Positions 49,981 through 59,317 of a DNA stretch of 64,000 nt are shown here, piece by piece (within the stretch, counting starts at the first letter, position 1; each line of letters begins with the position of its first letter). The notes beneath the pieces were generated by a model that saw only the letters and a program-made list of their open reading frames with translations, made no database searches and was not told where the DNA came from. The stretch is from Solidesulfovibrio carbinoliphilus subsp. oakridgensis. Its GTDB lineage: Bacteria > Desulfobacterota > Desulfovibrionia > Desulfovibrionales > Desulfovibrionaceae. A program made the position numbers and the translations under genes. The DNA lies in the NCBI RefSeq assembly GCF_000177215.2, contig NZ_CM001368.1:1550001-1614000 (forward strand), read 5' to 3'.

Positions 49981-51306
49981 ATGCCAAACGACCGCAAACG
50001 ACTTGTCGTCCTCGGGCTCGACGGCCTGCCGCTTGGCCTCGCCCGCGATCTGGCCGCCACAGACAGGTTCCCGAACCTCGCCCGGCTCCTGGCCATGGGG
50101 GCCACGGAAATCGAGGCCGAGCTGCCGGAGCTGTCCCCGGTCAACTGGACCTCGTTTATCACCGCAACGAATCCCGGCCGCCACGGCGTGTTCGGCTTCG
50201 TCGGCATCGACCCGGCCGCCTACAGGCTCGGACCCATTGACGCCTCGGCCATCCGCGTGCCGACGCTCATGGACCGGATGACCGCCGCCGGCCTTGCCGC
50301 CAAAATCGTGAACCTGCCCTGCGCCGCGCCGGTCAGCCCCCTCAACGGGGCCATTGTGGCCGGATTCCCGGAAACGGACCTGGCCCGGGCCGCCTATCCG
50401 CCCCAGTTCGCCCAGAACCTGAAGCTGGCCGGCTATCGCATCGAGGCCGACACCAGCAAGGGAGCGTCGGATTTCGACGGTCTGGCCCGGGGGCTTCGGG
50501 CCACGCTGGCCTCGCGCAAGGCGGCCCTGGAAATGCTCTGGGCCGGCGGCGACTTCGACCTTTTCATGCTGGTTTTGACCGAGACCGACCGGCTCTTCCA
50601 CTTTTTCTTTCCGGCCGTGGCCCATGCCGGGCATGCCCTGCACGGCCCGGCCCTGGATCTCTTGGCCGACTGGGACCGGGCCATCGGGCTCGTCCTTGAC
50701 CGCTACGAGGCCCTGCCCGGAGAAAAGCGCCTGATCGCCCTGGCCGACCACGGGTTCACCGAACTGGTGACCGAAGTCGATCTCAACGTCTGGCTCATGC
50801 AAAAGGGGCTCCTCCAGCTCGCCCCGGGCGCCCAAAACGAGTGGGACGCCCGCATCATGCCCCACCAGAGCGCGGCCTTCGCCCTGGACCCGGGCCGGAT
50901 CTACATCAACATCAAGGAACGGTTCGCCCGGGGCGTTTTCCACGAGCACGTGGCCGAGAAGCTGGCCCGGGAGTTGCGAGACGAGCTTTTGACCCTCGCC
51001 TATGAAGGCGAGCCGGTCATGGAGGCCGTCTATCTGGCCGAGGAGATCTACGAAGGGCCGCTCCTTCGCCGGGCCCCGAACCTCGTCTGCCTCGGCCGGC
51101 CGGGCTTTTCGCTGACGGCAAAATTCGACCGCACCGGGATTTTCGGCCGCTTCGGCCGCACCGGCTGCCACACCGCCCACGGCGCGATCTTTTGCGACAC
51201 GGCCGGCGAAACTCCGGCCACGACCACCGAGGCCGGCCAGCTCGTCGCCCGCTTCCTGAACCTCCCCGAACCCAAAGAGCCGGCATGGATCTCGAACGCG
51301 ATCTGA
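49981..51306 (+). CDS. Alkaline phosphatase-superfamily phosphodiesterase/nucleotide pyrophosphatase
   Basis: 441 residues. VVLGLDGLPLGLA carries the first metal Asp; the nucleophile is in LSPVNWTSFITATNPGRHGVFGF (Thr or Ser); LTETDRLFHFFF gives the next metal Asp; ALADHGFTELV the Asp-His pair. This matches type I phosphodiesterase/nucleotide pyrophosphatase proteins. It has no signal peptide, so it acts in the cytoplasm. Substrate unknown. Overlaps the helicase start by 22 bp, so the two are probably cotranscribed. Confidence 0.82.
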   Translation: MPNDRKRLVVLGLDGLPLGLARDLAATDRFPNLARLLAMGATEIEAELPELSPVNWTSFITATNPGRHGVFGFVGIDPAAYRLGPIDASAIRVPTLMDRMTAAGLAAKIVNLPCAAPVSPLNGAIVAGFPETDLARAAYPPQFAQNLKLAGYRIEADTSKGASDFDGLARGLRATLASRKAALEMLWAGGDFDLFMLVLTETDRLFHFFFPAVAHAGHALHGPALDLLADWDRAIGLVLDRYEALPGEKRLIALADHGFTELVTEVDLNVWLMQKGLLQLAPGAQNEWDARIMPHQSAAFALDPGRIYINIKERFARGVFHEHVAEKLARELRDELLTLAYEGEPVMEAVYLAEEIYEGPLLRRAPNLVCLGRPGFSLTAKFDRTGIFGRFGRTGCHTAHGAIFCDTAGETPATTTEAGQLVARFLNLPEPKEPAWISNAI

Positions 51307-53486
51307 ACCCTGCCCAGCGGCAGGCGGTCCTGACCACCGAGGGGCCGGTCCTGGTCATCGCCGGCGCCGGCTCCGGCAAGACCCGGACCATTGTCTACAG
51401 GCTGGCCCGGCTCGTGGCCGGCGGCGTGGACCCGGCCTCCATCCTTCTTTTGACCTTCACCCGCAAGGCCGCCCAGGAGATGCTGTCCCGGGCCGGGCTC
51501 CTGTTGGCCATGGGCCCGGACGGCGTGTCCGGCGTTTCCGGCGGCACCTTTCACGCCTTCGCCTTTGCCACGCTTCGCCGCTACCACGCGGCCGCCGGCT
51601 ACCCGGACGGGTTCACCGTGCTCGACCAGGCCGACTCCGAGGACGTCCTCGGCCAGGCCAAGGACAAGCTCGGCATCGGCAAGGGCGACCGGTCCTTTCC
51701 CCGGCGCAGCGCCATCCTGGGGCTCCTGTCCAAGGCCCGCAACAAGGAGATGGCCGTGGCCGACGTCCTCTCCCGCGAGGCCTTCCATTTGCTCCCCTAC
51801 GCCGACGCCATCGGCCAGCTCGGCGAGGCCTACACGGCCTTTAAAACCGACCACAATCTGCTCGACTACGACGACCTGCTCTTTCGCCTGGAGCAAACGC
51901 TCCTTGGCAACCCGGATCTGGCCGATTATCTGCGCGTGCGCCACCGCTACATCATGGTGGACGAGTACCAGGACACCAACCGGGTCCAGGCGAGGCTGAC
52001 GCGCCTGCTCGCCCCGGCCTCGGGCAACGTCATGGCTGTCGGCGACGACGCCCAGTCCATCTACGCCTTTCGCGGGGCCACCGTGGACAACATCCTGGAT
52101 TTTCCGGACCTCTATCCCGGCACCACGGTCGTCAAGCTCGAGCAGAACTACCGGTCCACCCAGCCGATCCTGACCTTGACCAACGCCATTTTGGCCAACG
52201 CCGGCCGCAAGTTCGAAAAGCACCTTTTTACCACCCGCGAGGACGGCCCGGTGCCGGAACTCATGCGGCCCTTTTCCGACCTGACCCAGGCGGCCATGGT
52301 GGCGGCCAAGGTCCGGGAGCTGTCCCGCACCTACCCGCTCCACGAGATCGCGGTGCTCTTTCGGGCCGGCTACCAGTCCTACGCCCTGGAAGTGGAGCTC
52401 GGCAAAACCGGCATCCCGTTCCAGAAGTTCGGCGGGCTCAAGTTTTCCGACGCGGCCCACGTCAAAGACGTGCTGTCCTACCTGCGGCTGGTGCGCAACA
52501 CGGCCGACTTCCCGGCCTGGTCCCGGGTCCTGGCCTTTGTGCCGGGCATCGGCCCCAAGACCGCGACGAAAATCTTCGAGGCCATCCAGGCCGGGGACCG
52601 GGGGGTGCTTGGCAAGATGGCCGCCCGGACCGCGGAATTCAAGACGCTGATCGAGTTCCTCGACACCCTGCGCGGCCTGCCGCCGGTGCCTGCCGCCCTC
52701 CTCGAACGGGTGGTCGAGGCCTATGCCCCGCTTCTGGCCGAGAAGTTCCCGGACGACTACCCCCGCCGCCAGGCCGGCCTGGACCAACTCCAGCAGATCG
52801 CGGCCGCCTACCACGACCTCGACGCCTTCCTGGCCGATCTGGTCATCGAAAACCCGGGCGAGGACCGCAAAAAGACCCGCGAGGACCATGTGGTCCTGTC
52901 CACGGTCCACTCGTCGAAGGGCCTCGAATGGTCGGCCGTGCTGCTCATCGACCTCGTGGACGAGCGCTTCCCGTCGCGCCATGCCTTGTCCCGGCCCGAG
53001 GACCTGGAAGAGGAGCGCCGGCTCCTCTACGTGGCCTGCACCCGGGCCCGGGAGTACCTAGCCCTTTTCGCCCCCGAGACCGTGTACCAGCGGACGACGG
53101 GCGGCTGCTCGCCGGCCCTGCCGAGCATCTTTTTGCGCGAGCTTCCCCCGGGACCGCTGAAGGAACGCCGGGAGCGGCTCGGCGGGTCGAGCTCCGGCAC
53201 CTTTGCCGCCGGCTGCGCGCCCCCCCGGGCCGCGGCCGGATCGGCTTCCATGTCCGGCTCGCCCCGGCCCGGGGCCGGACCGCGCCCGGCTCCGGCCGGG
53301 GCGCCGGGAAATGGCGCCGGGCCGGCCAATGGTTCCGCCCGGGCCCTCGGCTACTGCCGCCACAAGATCTTCGGCCGGGGCAAGATCATCGCCACCCTGG
53401 ACGGCGGCAAGTACCGCGTCAATTTCCCGGACTTCGGCCCCAAGGTCATTCTTGCCGATTACCTGGAATTGGAGGATGCTTCCTAG
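51285..53486 (+). CDS. UvrD/PcrA-like SF1 DNA helicase
   Basis: 733 residues. Helicase motifs in order: Q-motif LNPAQRQAV, Walker A IAGAGSGKTRT, Ia LTFTRKAA, II MVDEYQDTN, III GDDAQSIYAFRGA, IV LEQNYRST, V STVHSSKGLEW, VI RRLLYVACTRAR. A Pro/Gly/Ser linker of about 60 residues leads to a Tudor-like C-terminal domain (HKIFGRGKIIATLDGGKYRVNF, FGPKVILADYLELE), as in PcrA/UvrD, where it may bind RNA polymerase. ATG 51285 begins inside the upstream gene. Likely role in repair or replication restart. Confidence 0.93.
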   Translation: MDLERDLNPAQRQAVLTTEGPVLVIAGAGSGKTRTIVYRLARLVAGGVDPASILLLTFTRKAAQEMLSRAGLLLAMGPDGVSGVSGGTFHAFAFATLRRYHAAAGYPDGFTVLDQADSEDVLGQAKDKLGIGKGDRSFPRRSAILGLLSKARNKEMAVADVLSREAFHLLPYADAIGQLGEAYTAFKTDHNLLDYDDLLFRLEQTLLGNPDLADYLRVRHRYIMVDEYQDTNRVQARLTRLLAPASGNVMAVGDDAQSIYAFRGATVDNILDFPDLYPGTTVVKLEQNYRSTQPILTLTNAILANAGRKFEKHLFTTREDGPVPELMRPFSDLTQAAMVAAKVRELSRTYPLHEIAVLFRAGYQSYALEVELGKTGIPFQKFGGLKFSDAAHVKDVLSYLRLVRNTADFPAWSRVLAFVPGIGPKTATKIFEAIQAGDRGVLGKMAARTAEFKTLIEFLDTLRGLPPVPAALLERVVEAYAPLLAEKFPDDYPRRQAGLDQLQQIAAAYHDLDAFLADLVIENPGEDRKKTREDHVVLSTVHSSKGLEWSAVLLIDLVDERFPSRHALSRPEDLEEERRLLYVACTRAREYLALFAPETVYQRTTGGCSPALPSIFLRELPPGPLKERRERLGGSSSGTFAAGCAPPRAAAGSASMSGSPRPGAGPRPAPAGAPGNGAGPANGSARALGYCRHKIFGRGKIIATLDGGKYRVNFPDFGPKVILADYLELEDAS

Positions 53487-53627
53487 GCGCTTGCTCCGTG
53501 CGGCCTGCCGCCGCCGGGCCTCGACCGGACGACGTTTGGGCGTTTTGCCCCTGGAAAATACAGGCTCCCGCCGAGAAAAGCCGGCACTCGATGCGGCGAG
53601 CGGGGCGCAACCCCAGAGAGAGCCGTC

Positions 53628-54944
53628 ATGGCCGACACAGGCAATCCAGGCACGTTTCTGCTTTTTTCCGACGTCCACTTCGATCCCTTCGCCGACCCGT
53701 CCCTGGTCCCGGCCCTGGCCGCCTCGGACGTGTCCGCCTGGACGGGCCTTCTCTCCTCGTCGAGCCAGACCGCCTACGCCGCCTACGGCAGCGACAGCAA
53801 TTATCCCCTCTTCGAATCGGCCCTGGACGACATGGCCGCCCGGGCCGCCGACGTCTCGACCATCCTCTACCCCGGCGACATCCTGGCCCACGATTTTCCC
53901 CAGGACTACGCCGCCCTGACCGGCGACACGAGCCAGGCCGGCCTTGACGCCTTCGCCCAGAAGACCGTGGCTTTTTTCGTCCAGGAGGTGGACAGCCGCT
54001 TTCCGGACGCCATGGTCCTCGTGGCCGACGGCAACTGCGACACCGACAACATGAGCGGCAGCATCGGGGCCCGGCCCGGCGACCCCTATCTGTCGGACAC
54101 GGCCCCCCTCCTCGCCCAGGCCTTTTTCAACAACGACACGGACCGCACGGCCTTTGCCTCGACCTACGCCGTGGGCGGCTATTACGCCGTGGAACCCGAC
54201 GGCCCCACGGGCCTCAAGTACATCGTCTTAAACGACAATCTCTGGATCACCGAGTACGACGATCCCGCCGCCGGAGCGGTGGAACTGTCCTGGTTCGCCT
54301 CGGAACTGGCCGAGTCGGCCCAGAATTTCCAGAAAGTCTGGGTGGTCGGCCACATCCCGGTCGGCGCCAACGCCTCGTCCGTGGTCGCTTCCTACGACCA
54401 GACCGGCCGGATCGCCTACTCGGGCAACCTGGACGACGGCTTCAACGCCGCTTTCGTCGGCCTGGAGCTGGCCTACGACGCGACCATCAAGGCCACCTTC
54501 ACCGGCCACACCCACAACGACGACTTCCGGCTCGTAACCGACGGTTCGGGCGCGGCCAACCTGCTGCGCATCGCCCCCTCGATCTCGCCGGTTTTCGACA
54601 ACAACCCCGGCTACCAGGTCTACAGTTTCGACACCCGGACCTCTTCCCTGCTGGACGAGACGACCTACACCCTCGACCTCCAATCGAGTTCGCCCGCCTG
54701 GAGCAAGGAATACGCCTACGCCGAAACCTACGGCCAGACCCTGGCCACGCCCCAGGAATGGCAGGCCGTGTACGGCGCCATCCTGACCAACCCGGCCACC
54801 CAGGCCGCCTACATCGATCACCTGGGCCAGGGCGCCGCCACCCAATTCCCGGTCACGGCAGCCAACCTGCCTGCCTATCTGGCCACGCCGGGCTTTGTCC
54901 TGCCCGCCACCTACAACGCCGCCGTGGCGGCATTGGCGGGCTAG
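53628..54944 (+). CDS. Calcineurin-like metallophosphoesterase (acid sphingomyelinase-like)
   Basis: 438 residues. Metal motifs: LLFSDVHFDPF (D-x-H), YPGDILAHDF (GD-x2-x-HD), VADGNCDTDN (GN), VVGHIPVG (GH) and FTGHTHNDDF (GH-x-H). The overall arrangement is like acid sphingomyelinase or cyclic nucleotide phosphodiesterases. It lacks a signal peptide, unusual for the sphingomyelinase-like group. Composition rich in Ala, Asp and Ser. Substrate unknown. Confidence 0.8.
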   Translation: MADTGNPGTFLLFSDVHFDPFADPSLVPALAASDVSAWTGLLSSSSQTAYAAYGSDSNYPLFESALDDMAARAADVSTILYPGDILAHDFPQDYAALTGDTSQAGLDAFAQKTVAFFVQEVDSRFPDAMVLVADGNCDTDNMSGSIGARPGDPYLSDTAPLLAQAFFNNDTDRTAFASTYAVGGYYAVEPDGPTGLKYIVLNDNLWITEYDDPAAGAVELSWFASELAESAQNFQKVWVVGHIPVGANASSVVASYDQTGRIAYSGNLDDGFNAAFVGLELAYDATIKATFTGHTHNDDFRLVTDGSGAANLLRIAPSISPVFDNNPGYQVYSFDTRTSSLLDETTYTLDLQSSSPAWSKEYAYAETYGQTLATPQEWQAVYGAILTNPATQAAYIDHLGQGAATQFPVTAANLPAYLATPGFVLPATYNAAVAALAG

Positions 54945-54985
54945 GGCCGCCGCCTCCCCAAGTAAAGCAAGGACCGGAAAACGCC

Positions 54986-57235
54986 GTGCGCATCCGCTGG
55001 AAACTCTTCTGGCTCCTGGCCGCCCTTTCGCTGGTTCCGCTTCTCCTTTTGCGGATCAACAGCCAGTTTGCGCTGAGCCGCCTGTCGGACAAGCTTTCCG
55101 CCCGCGTGGGCGCGCATCTGGTGGAAGAGGCCCGCATCCGCATGGGCCGGCTGGTCGAGGACCACGCCCGGCTGCTCCAGAGCCGCCGGCAGGCCCTGGG
55201 CCTCGCCGTGTCCATGCAGGCCATGGCCGTGGAAGAGGCCTTGCGCAATCCGTCCCCCCCGCCCCTGGACCCGGCCCGGGTCATCCTCCTGCCCGCCGGC
55301 CCGGGCACGGGCATGGGCCGGGGCCGGGGCATGATGGGCGGGGGCCCGGAGAGCGGCCTGGACGGGGAAGACGGCCGGCCCGGCCCGGACGGCGAAGGGC
55401 TCGTGGACACGCCCGGCTATTTCCGCGTCGCCCCGGACGGCACGGCCCTGCCGCTGCCCATCGACAAAAACCGCCTCACCCTGCACCTGCCCGTCCGCCT
55501 GGACCGTCAAAAGGCAGGGCCCCGCCTGGACGCCCTGGCCACGCTCCTTGGTCCCTGCCGCCGCATCGCCCGGGACATGGGACCGCTCGCCCACATCCAG
55601 GCCACGCTCCTGGCCGACGGCCTGGGCGCGCTCTATCCGGCCAAGGCCCTTGCCTCCGACGCGTTCGACCCTCGGCAGGCGCCCTGGTATCTGGCCGCCC
55701 TGGCCCTTCCCGGCCCGGTCTGGACCTCGCCCCAGCCCGAACCCGGCACCGGCCGCGTGTCGGTTGCGGTTTCAAGCCGCGTGATCGGCCCGGACAACAC
55801 GGCGGCCGGGGCCACGGCCATCTTCACGCCGCTCGACGACCTGCTCGCCTCGGTCACCATGCCCGGGCACATCGCCGGCGACGTACGCACCTACCTCGTG
55901 GTCACGGAACCGGACGGTGCGGGCCGGCCGGCGCTTTTGGTCGAAGCCGGCGAGGTCCGGCGCAGCCACGGGCACGGCCATGGCTGGCGCGCCTACGTCA
56001 CGCCCTCCCCGCTCGGCTCGCCCGACGCCGACGTCCTTCGCGCCGTGGCCGACGACGTGGCCGGCGGCGCCCCCGGCGTGCGCCGCCTGACCTACGAAGG
56101 CCAGGACTGTCTGGCCGCCTACGCCCGGACCGCGGACAACGAGGCCCTGCTCCAGATCGCGCCCGTGGCCGAAGTCCTGGCCGAGGCCCGGGCCGTGGCC
56201 GCCGACGTGGAGGCCAGCATCAAGCGGCTCTACGTCTTCGGCTCCCTGATCGCCGTCGCGGTCATGATCGCCCTGGCCTTTCTTTCCTTCTCCGCCTCCC
56301 GGGCCGTCACCCGGCCCATCCTGGCCCTGACGCGGGCGGCCAGGCGGCTGGCGGACGGCGATTTCTCCGTCCGGGTTTCCCAGCCGAGCCAGGACGAGAT
56401 CGGGGAACTCGGCCGGGTGTTCAACGAACTCGCCCCGCGCCTCGACGCCCACATGCGCCTTTGCGAGACGGTTTCGCTGGCCAGCGAAATCCAGCGCAGC
56501 CTGCTGCCGGCCGAGCCGCCGGACGTCCCCGGCCTGGCGCTCGCCGGCACGAGCCGCTACTGCGACGAGACCGGCGGCGACTACTTCGATTTCCTGCCCT
56601 TTGACGGCCCAAAGGCCGGCCTTCTCGGCGTGGCCCTGGGCGACGTGTCCGGACACGGCCTCGAAGCGGCGCTCCTCATGACCACGGCCCGGGCCCTCCT
56701 GCGCCCCCGGGCCGCCGCGCCGGGCTCCCCGGCCGCCATCATGGCCGACGTCAACCGGGAACTGACCCGGGACACTTACGGCACCGGCCGGTTCATGACG
56801 CTTTTCTACCTGGAGATCGACCGGGCCGCCGGCACCGCCGTCTATGCCCGGGCCGGCCACGACCCGGCCTTTCTCTTCGATCCCGCAACCGGCCGCGTCA
56901 CCGAGCTGACGGCCAAGGGCATGGCCCTTGGCGTGGCCGAGGGAGCCCGCTACGAAACCGGCACCGTTGCCGGCCTGACCCCGGGCCAGGTGGTCCTGAT
57001 CGGCTCCGACGGCCTGTGGGAAGCGGAAAACGAGGCCGGCGAAATGTTCGGCAAGGACCGCACCCGGGCCATCCTGGCCCAGGCCGCGCCCAAGGGCGCA
57101 CAGGCCGTGCTCGACGCCCTGTTCGCGGCCCTCGACGCCTTCCGGGGGCCCCGCCCCCTGGACGACGACGTCACCCTGGTGGTCATCGCCGTAACCGCCC
57201 CACCCCAACCCCGGAGGACCCATGCCGCTGCGTGA
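54986..57235 (+). CDS. Membrane HAMP-SpoIIE (PP2C-type) phosphatase
   Basis: 749 residues from a GTG. TM1 is about 5-25; a periplasmic sensor region (26 to about 415) has a Gly/Met-rich insertion and a dCache-like end; TM2 is about 417-437. HAMP follows (ASRAVTRPILALTRAARRLADGD), then the SpoIIE phosphatase from about 500: GGDYFDFLPF near 530, LGDVSGHGLEAALLM, GHDPAFLFDP, DGLWEAENEAGEMFG and DDDVTLVVI. Such RsbU-like enzymes dephosphorylate anti-sigma antagonists in response to external signals. No anti-sigma factor gene is adjacent. Confidence 0.9.
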   Translation: MRIRWKLFWLLAALSLVPLLLLRINSQFALSRLSDKLSARVGAHLVEEARIRMGRLVEDHARLLQSRRQALGLAVSMQAMAVEEALRNPSPPPLDPARVILLPAGPGTGMGRGRGMMGGGPESGLDGEDGRPGPDGEGLVDTPGYFRVAPDGTALPLPIDKNRLTLHLPVRLDRQKAGPRLDALATLLGPCRRIARDMGPLAHIQATLLADGLGALYPAKALASDAFDPRQAPWYLAALALPGPVWTSPQPEPGTGRVSVAVSSRVIGPDNTAAGATAIFTPLDDLLASVTMPGHIAGDVRTYLVVTEPDGAGRPALLVEAGEVRRSHGHGHGWRAYVTPSPLGSPDADVLRAVADDVAGGAPGVRRLTYEGQDCLAAYARTADNEALLQIAPVAEVLAEARAVAADVEASIKRLYVFGSLIAVAVMIALAFLSFSASRAVTRPILALTRAARRLADGDFSVRVSQPSQDEIGELGRVFNELAPRLDAHMRLCETVSLASEIQRSLLPAEPPDVPGLALAGTSRYCDETGGDYFDFLPFDGPKAGLLGVALGDVSGHGLEAALLMTTARALLRPRAAAPGSPAAIMADVNRELTRDTYGTGRFMTLFYLEIDRAAGTAVYARAGHDPAFLFDPATGRVTELTAKGMALGVAEGARYETGTVAGLTPGQVVLIGSDGLWEAENEAGEMFGKDRTRAILAQAAPKGAQAVLDALFAALDAFRGPRPLDDDVTLVVIAVTAPPQPRRTHAAA

Positions 57236-57392
57236 AAGCGAAGCCAAATTCAAATACTGTCCGCTGCTCACGACCCACGACGACAAGCTCAAATTCTGCC
57301 AGGGCTCCATGTGCATGATGTGGCGGGCCGACGGGCCGGGCACCGGCTACTGCGGCCTGGCCGGACGACCGGAACCGGAGGCGGCGCAATAG
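57222..57392 (+). CDS. Small four-cysteine protein
   Basis: 56 residues; the start at 57222 lies inside the end of the phosphatase gene and follows CGGAGGACC. Cys13, Cys26, Cys31 and Cys44 (in FKYCPLL, FCQGSMCMMW and YCGLAG) suggest a zinc or iron-sulfur site. Of the same kind as small CQGS-x-CMxW proteins I have seen in related bacteria, but I cannot name a function. Overlap and good binding site support coupled expression with the SpoIIE phosphatase. Confidence 0.65.
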   Translation: MPLRESEAKFKYCPLLTTHDDKLKFCQGSMCMMWRADGPGTGYCGLAGRPEPEAAQ

Positions 57393-57572
57393 GGCCCCGC
57401 CCCCGAACAGGCCGGGGGACGGCCCGCCCTGCTTTCCCTCCCCGGCCCTCCCCCGGCCCCGGCCGACGCCATGCCGGCCATTGCAGTGGAATCTGTTGAC
57501 GCAACGGGTTGTTGTGGTAGGGTCCGCCTGCGTCCAGGGCCTTCCGTCTTTGCCCGTGGAGCCGAGAACCGT

Positions 57573-58007
57573 ATGCTACGAGCACTCATCGTCGACGACG
57601 ACCCGATCAATACCCGTTTTCTGGTGGAAATCCTCACACCCTATGCCATTTGCGACACCGCCGCCAACGGCCACGCCGGGCTCGAGGCCTTTCGCCGCGC
57701 CCTGACCGTGGGGCCGGCCTACGACCTCATCCTGCTCGACGTCATGATGCCCGGGATGGACGGACACCGCGCCCTCGAAGGCATGCGGCACCTCGAACAC
57801 GTCCAGGGCGTGCCCTCCTCCGATGCCGCCAAGGTCATCATGATCTCCGCCCTCGACGACGCCCGCACCATGTACCGGGCGTTTTTCCAGGGGCAGGCCA
57901 TGTCGTTTCTCTCCAAACCCTTTTCCAGTGAAACCGTGCTCCAGGAACTTCGCAAATTCGATCTCATCGACTCCGCACAAGAACCGCCTCCAAGGAGCGA
58001 CCCATGA
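57573..58007 (+). CDS. Stand-alone response-regulator receiver protein
   Basis: 144 residues, one CheY-like domain. Acidic pocket Asp8/Asp9 in ALIVDDDPINTRFL, phospho-acceptor Asp56 in LILLDVMMPGMDG, switch Ser in VIMISALDD and Lys in FLSKPF. No output domain. It might work with the phosphatase upstream or a histidine kinase elsewhere. Stop overlaps the next gene by ATGA. Confidence 0.9.
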   Translation: MLRALIVDDDPINTRFLVEILTPYAICDTAANGHAGLEAFRRALTVGPAYDLILLDVMMPGMDGHRALEGMRHLEHVQGVPSSDAAKVIMISALDDARTMYRAFFQGQAMSFLSKPFSSETVLQELRKFDLIDSAQEPPPRSDP

Positions 58008-58741
58008 GCCAGACACCCGACAAACATTTCACCCCCCAGGAACTCGCCGCCTTCGACGGCACCGACGGCAAGCCCGTCTATCTGGCCCACAAAGGCGTGG
58101 TCTATGACGTCACCGGCAGCAAGCTCTGGAAAGCCGGCAAACACATGAACCGCCACCGCGCCGGCGGCGACATGGGCCTCGAACTGACCCAGGCCCCCCA
58201 CGCCCCGGACGTGCTCGAACGCTTCCCCCGCGTCGGCGTCCTCGATGCCCCGGCCCTCGCCCCCGACCCCGTGGCCGACCGCGTGCCGGCCTGGATCTCG
58301 CGGTACATGAAGCGCTTCCCCATGCTCAAGCGTCACCCGCATCCCATGACCGTCCACTTCCCCATCGCCTTCTGCGTCCTGGCCCCGCTGGTCCTCATCC
58401 TGGCCCTCGTCACCGGCTGGACCGGCTTCGACGCCGCCCTGCTCGTCATCCTCGGCGCGGCCGTCCTCTTCACCCCCGTCGCCATCGCCACCGGCCTTTT
58501 CACCTGGTGGCTCAACTACGCCGCCGCCCGCATCAAACCCGTGCTCATCAAACTGGCCGCCACCCCGGTTCTTTTTCTGGCCGTTTTGTGGGCCTTCATC
58601 GCCCGGCTCAAGACCCCCGACCTCCTCGCCCACCCCGGCGACCACCTCGGCTTCATCCTCGTCGTGCTGGCCCTCCTGCCGCTCATCTCCCTCATCGGCT
58701 GGTTCGGCGCGGCCCTGACCTTTCCGCCGCACGACGAGTAA
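58004..58741 (+). CDS. Cytochrome b5-like domain fused to DUF2231 membrane domain
   Basis: 245 residues. Residues 1-90 resemble a cytochrome b5-type heme/steroid-binding domain (FTPQELAAFDGTDGKPVYLAHKGVVYDVT, then NRHRAGGDMG in place of the HPGG heme loop). Residues 110-240 form four membrane helices, beginning HPHPMTVHFPIAFCVLAPLVL, the DUF2231 signature with conserved histidines. Probably a b-type redox protein in the inner membrane. Coupled to the receiver gene. Confidence 0.8.
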   Translation: MSQTPDKHFTPQELAAFDGTDGKPVYLAHKGVVYDVTGSKLWKAGKHMNRHRAGGDMGLELTQAPHAPDVLERFPRVGVLDAPALAPDPVADRVPAWISRYMKRFPMLKRHPHPMTVHFPIAFCVLAPLVLILALVTGWTGFDAALLVILGAAVLFTPVAIATGLFTWWLNYAAARIKPVLIKLAATPVLFLAVLWAFIARLKTPDLLAHPGDHLGFILVVLALLPLISLIGWFGAALTFPPHDE

Positions 58742-58754
58742 GCGAAAGGCGAAG

Positions 58755-59272
58755 AGGCCTCCGGCGGCCGGGGGGGATCATCCCCCCCGGACCCCCCGAA
58801 CGGGGCGTGCGGAAGTGCGGTCGGGAGGGGACGGGCGGCGGGGCATCGACGTTTGTTGGCGGATTTCGATCCGCGACACTGGCTGCAAAGCCAGCCAGCA
58901 CGCGAACCGAAATCCGCCAACAAGGTGCGCCAGCGGCTATCGCCGCAGGGTTCGCTGAAGAGCTTCCATGTAGCCTGAAGATCGAGTGGCACAGGGTAAT
59001 TCTTGGCGTTTCGTCAGAAGCACGCCACTTTTCATAAAAATCCTGTACGTCAAATTCCATTAAACTCGCCCGGTTCCTCCGGGCGACGGGCCTGTGTTGC
59101 CGGAATCGGTCCGGCGAGCTCGCCGGCTTTGCGGCGTGTATCGCCGGACCGATTCCGGCAACACGTCGCACACCCGCCAACGACCACACCCCCACCCGCT
59201 TCCCATTCCCCCGCCCATCCCGTTCGGGGGGTCCGGGGGGCGTGACGCCCCCCGGCCGCCGAAGGCATCTTC
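58755..59272. repeat. Inverted pair of palindromic repeats enclosing two long hairpins
   Basis: Modules at about 58755-58805 (core GGGGGGGATCATCCCCCCC) and 59216-59272 (core GGGGGGCGTGACGCCCCCC) face each other. Between them are a 16-bp inverted repeat (58853-58868 with 58908-58923) and a perfect 24-bp inverted repeat (59094-59117 with 59141-59164). About 170 bp of lower-GC sequence lies between the two hairpins; one minus-strand frame there begins MEFDVQDFYEKWRASDETPR, with no recognised family. The block lies between convergent genes. Confidence 0.75.
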
Positions 59273-59317
59273 CTCCCTCCCTCACTCCCCCTGCTCCCTC
59301 TCCCTCCCCCCCACGGC

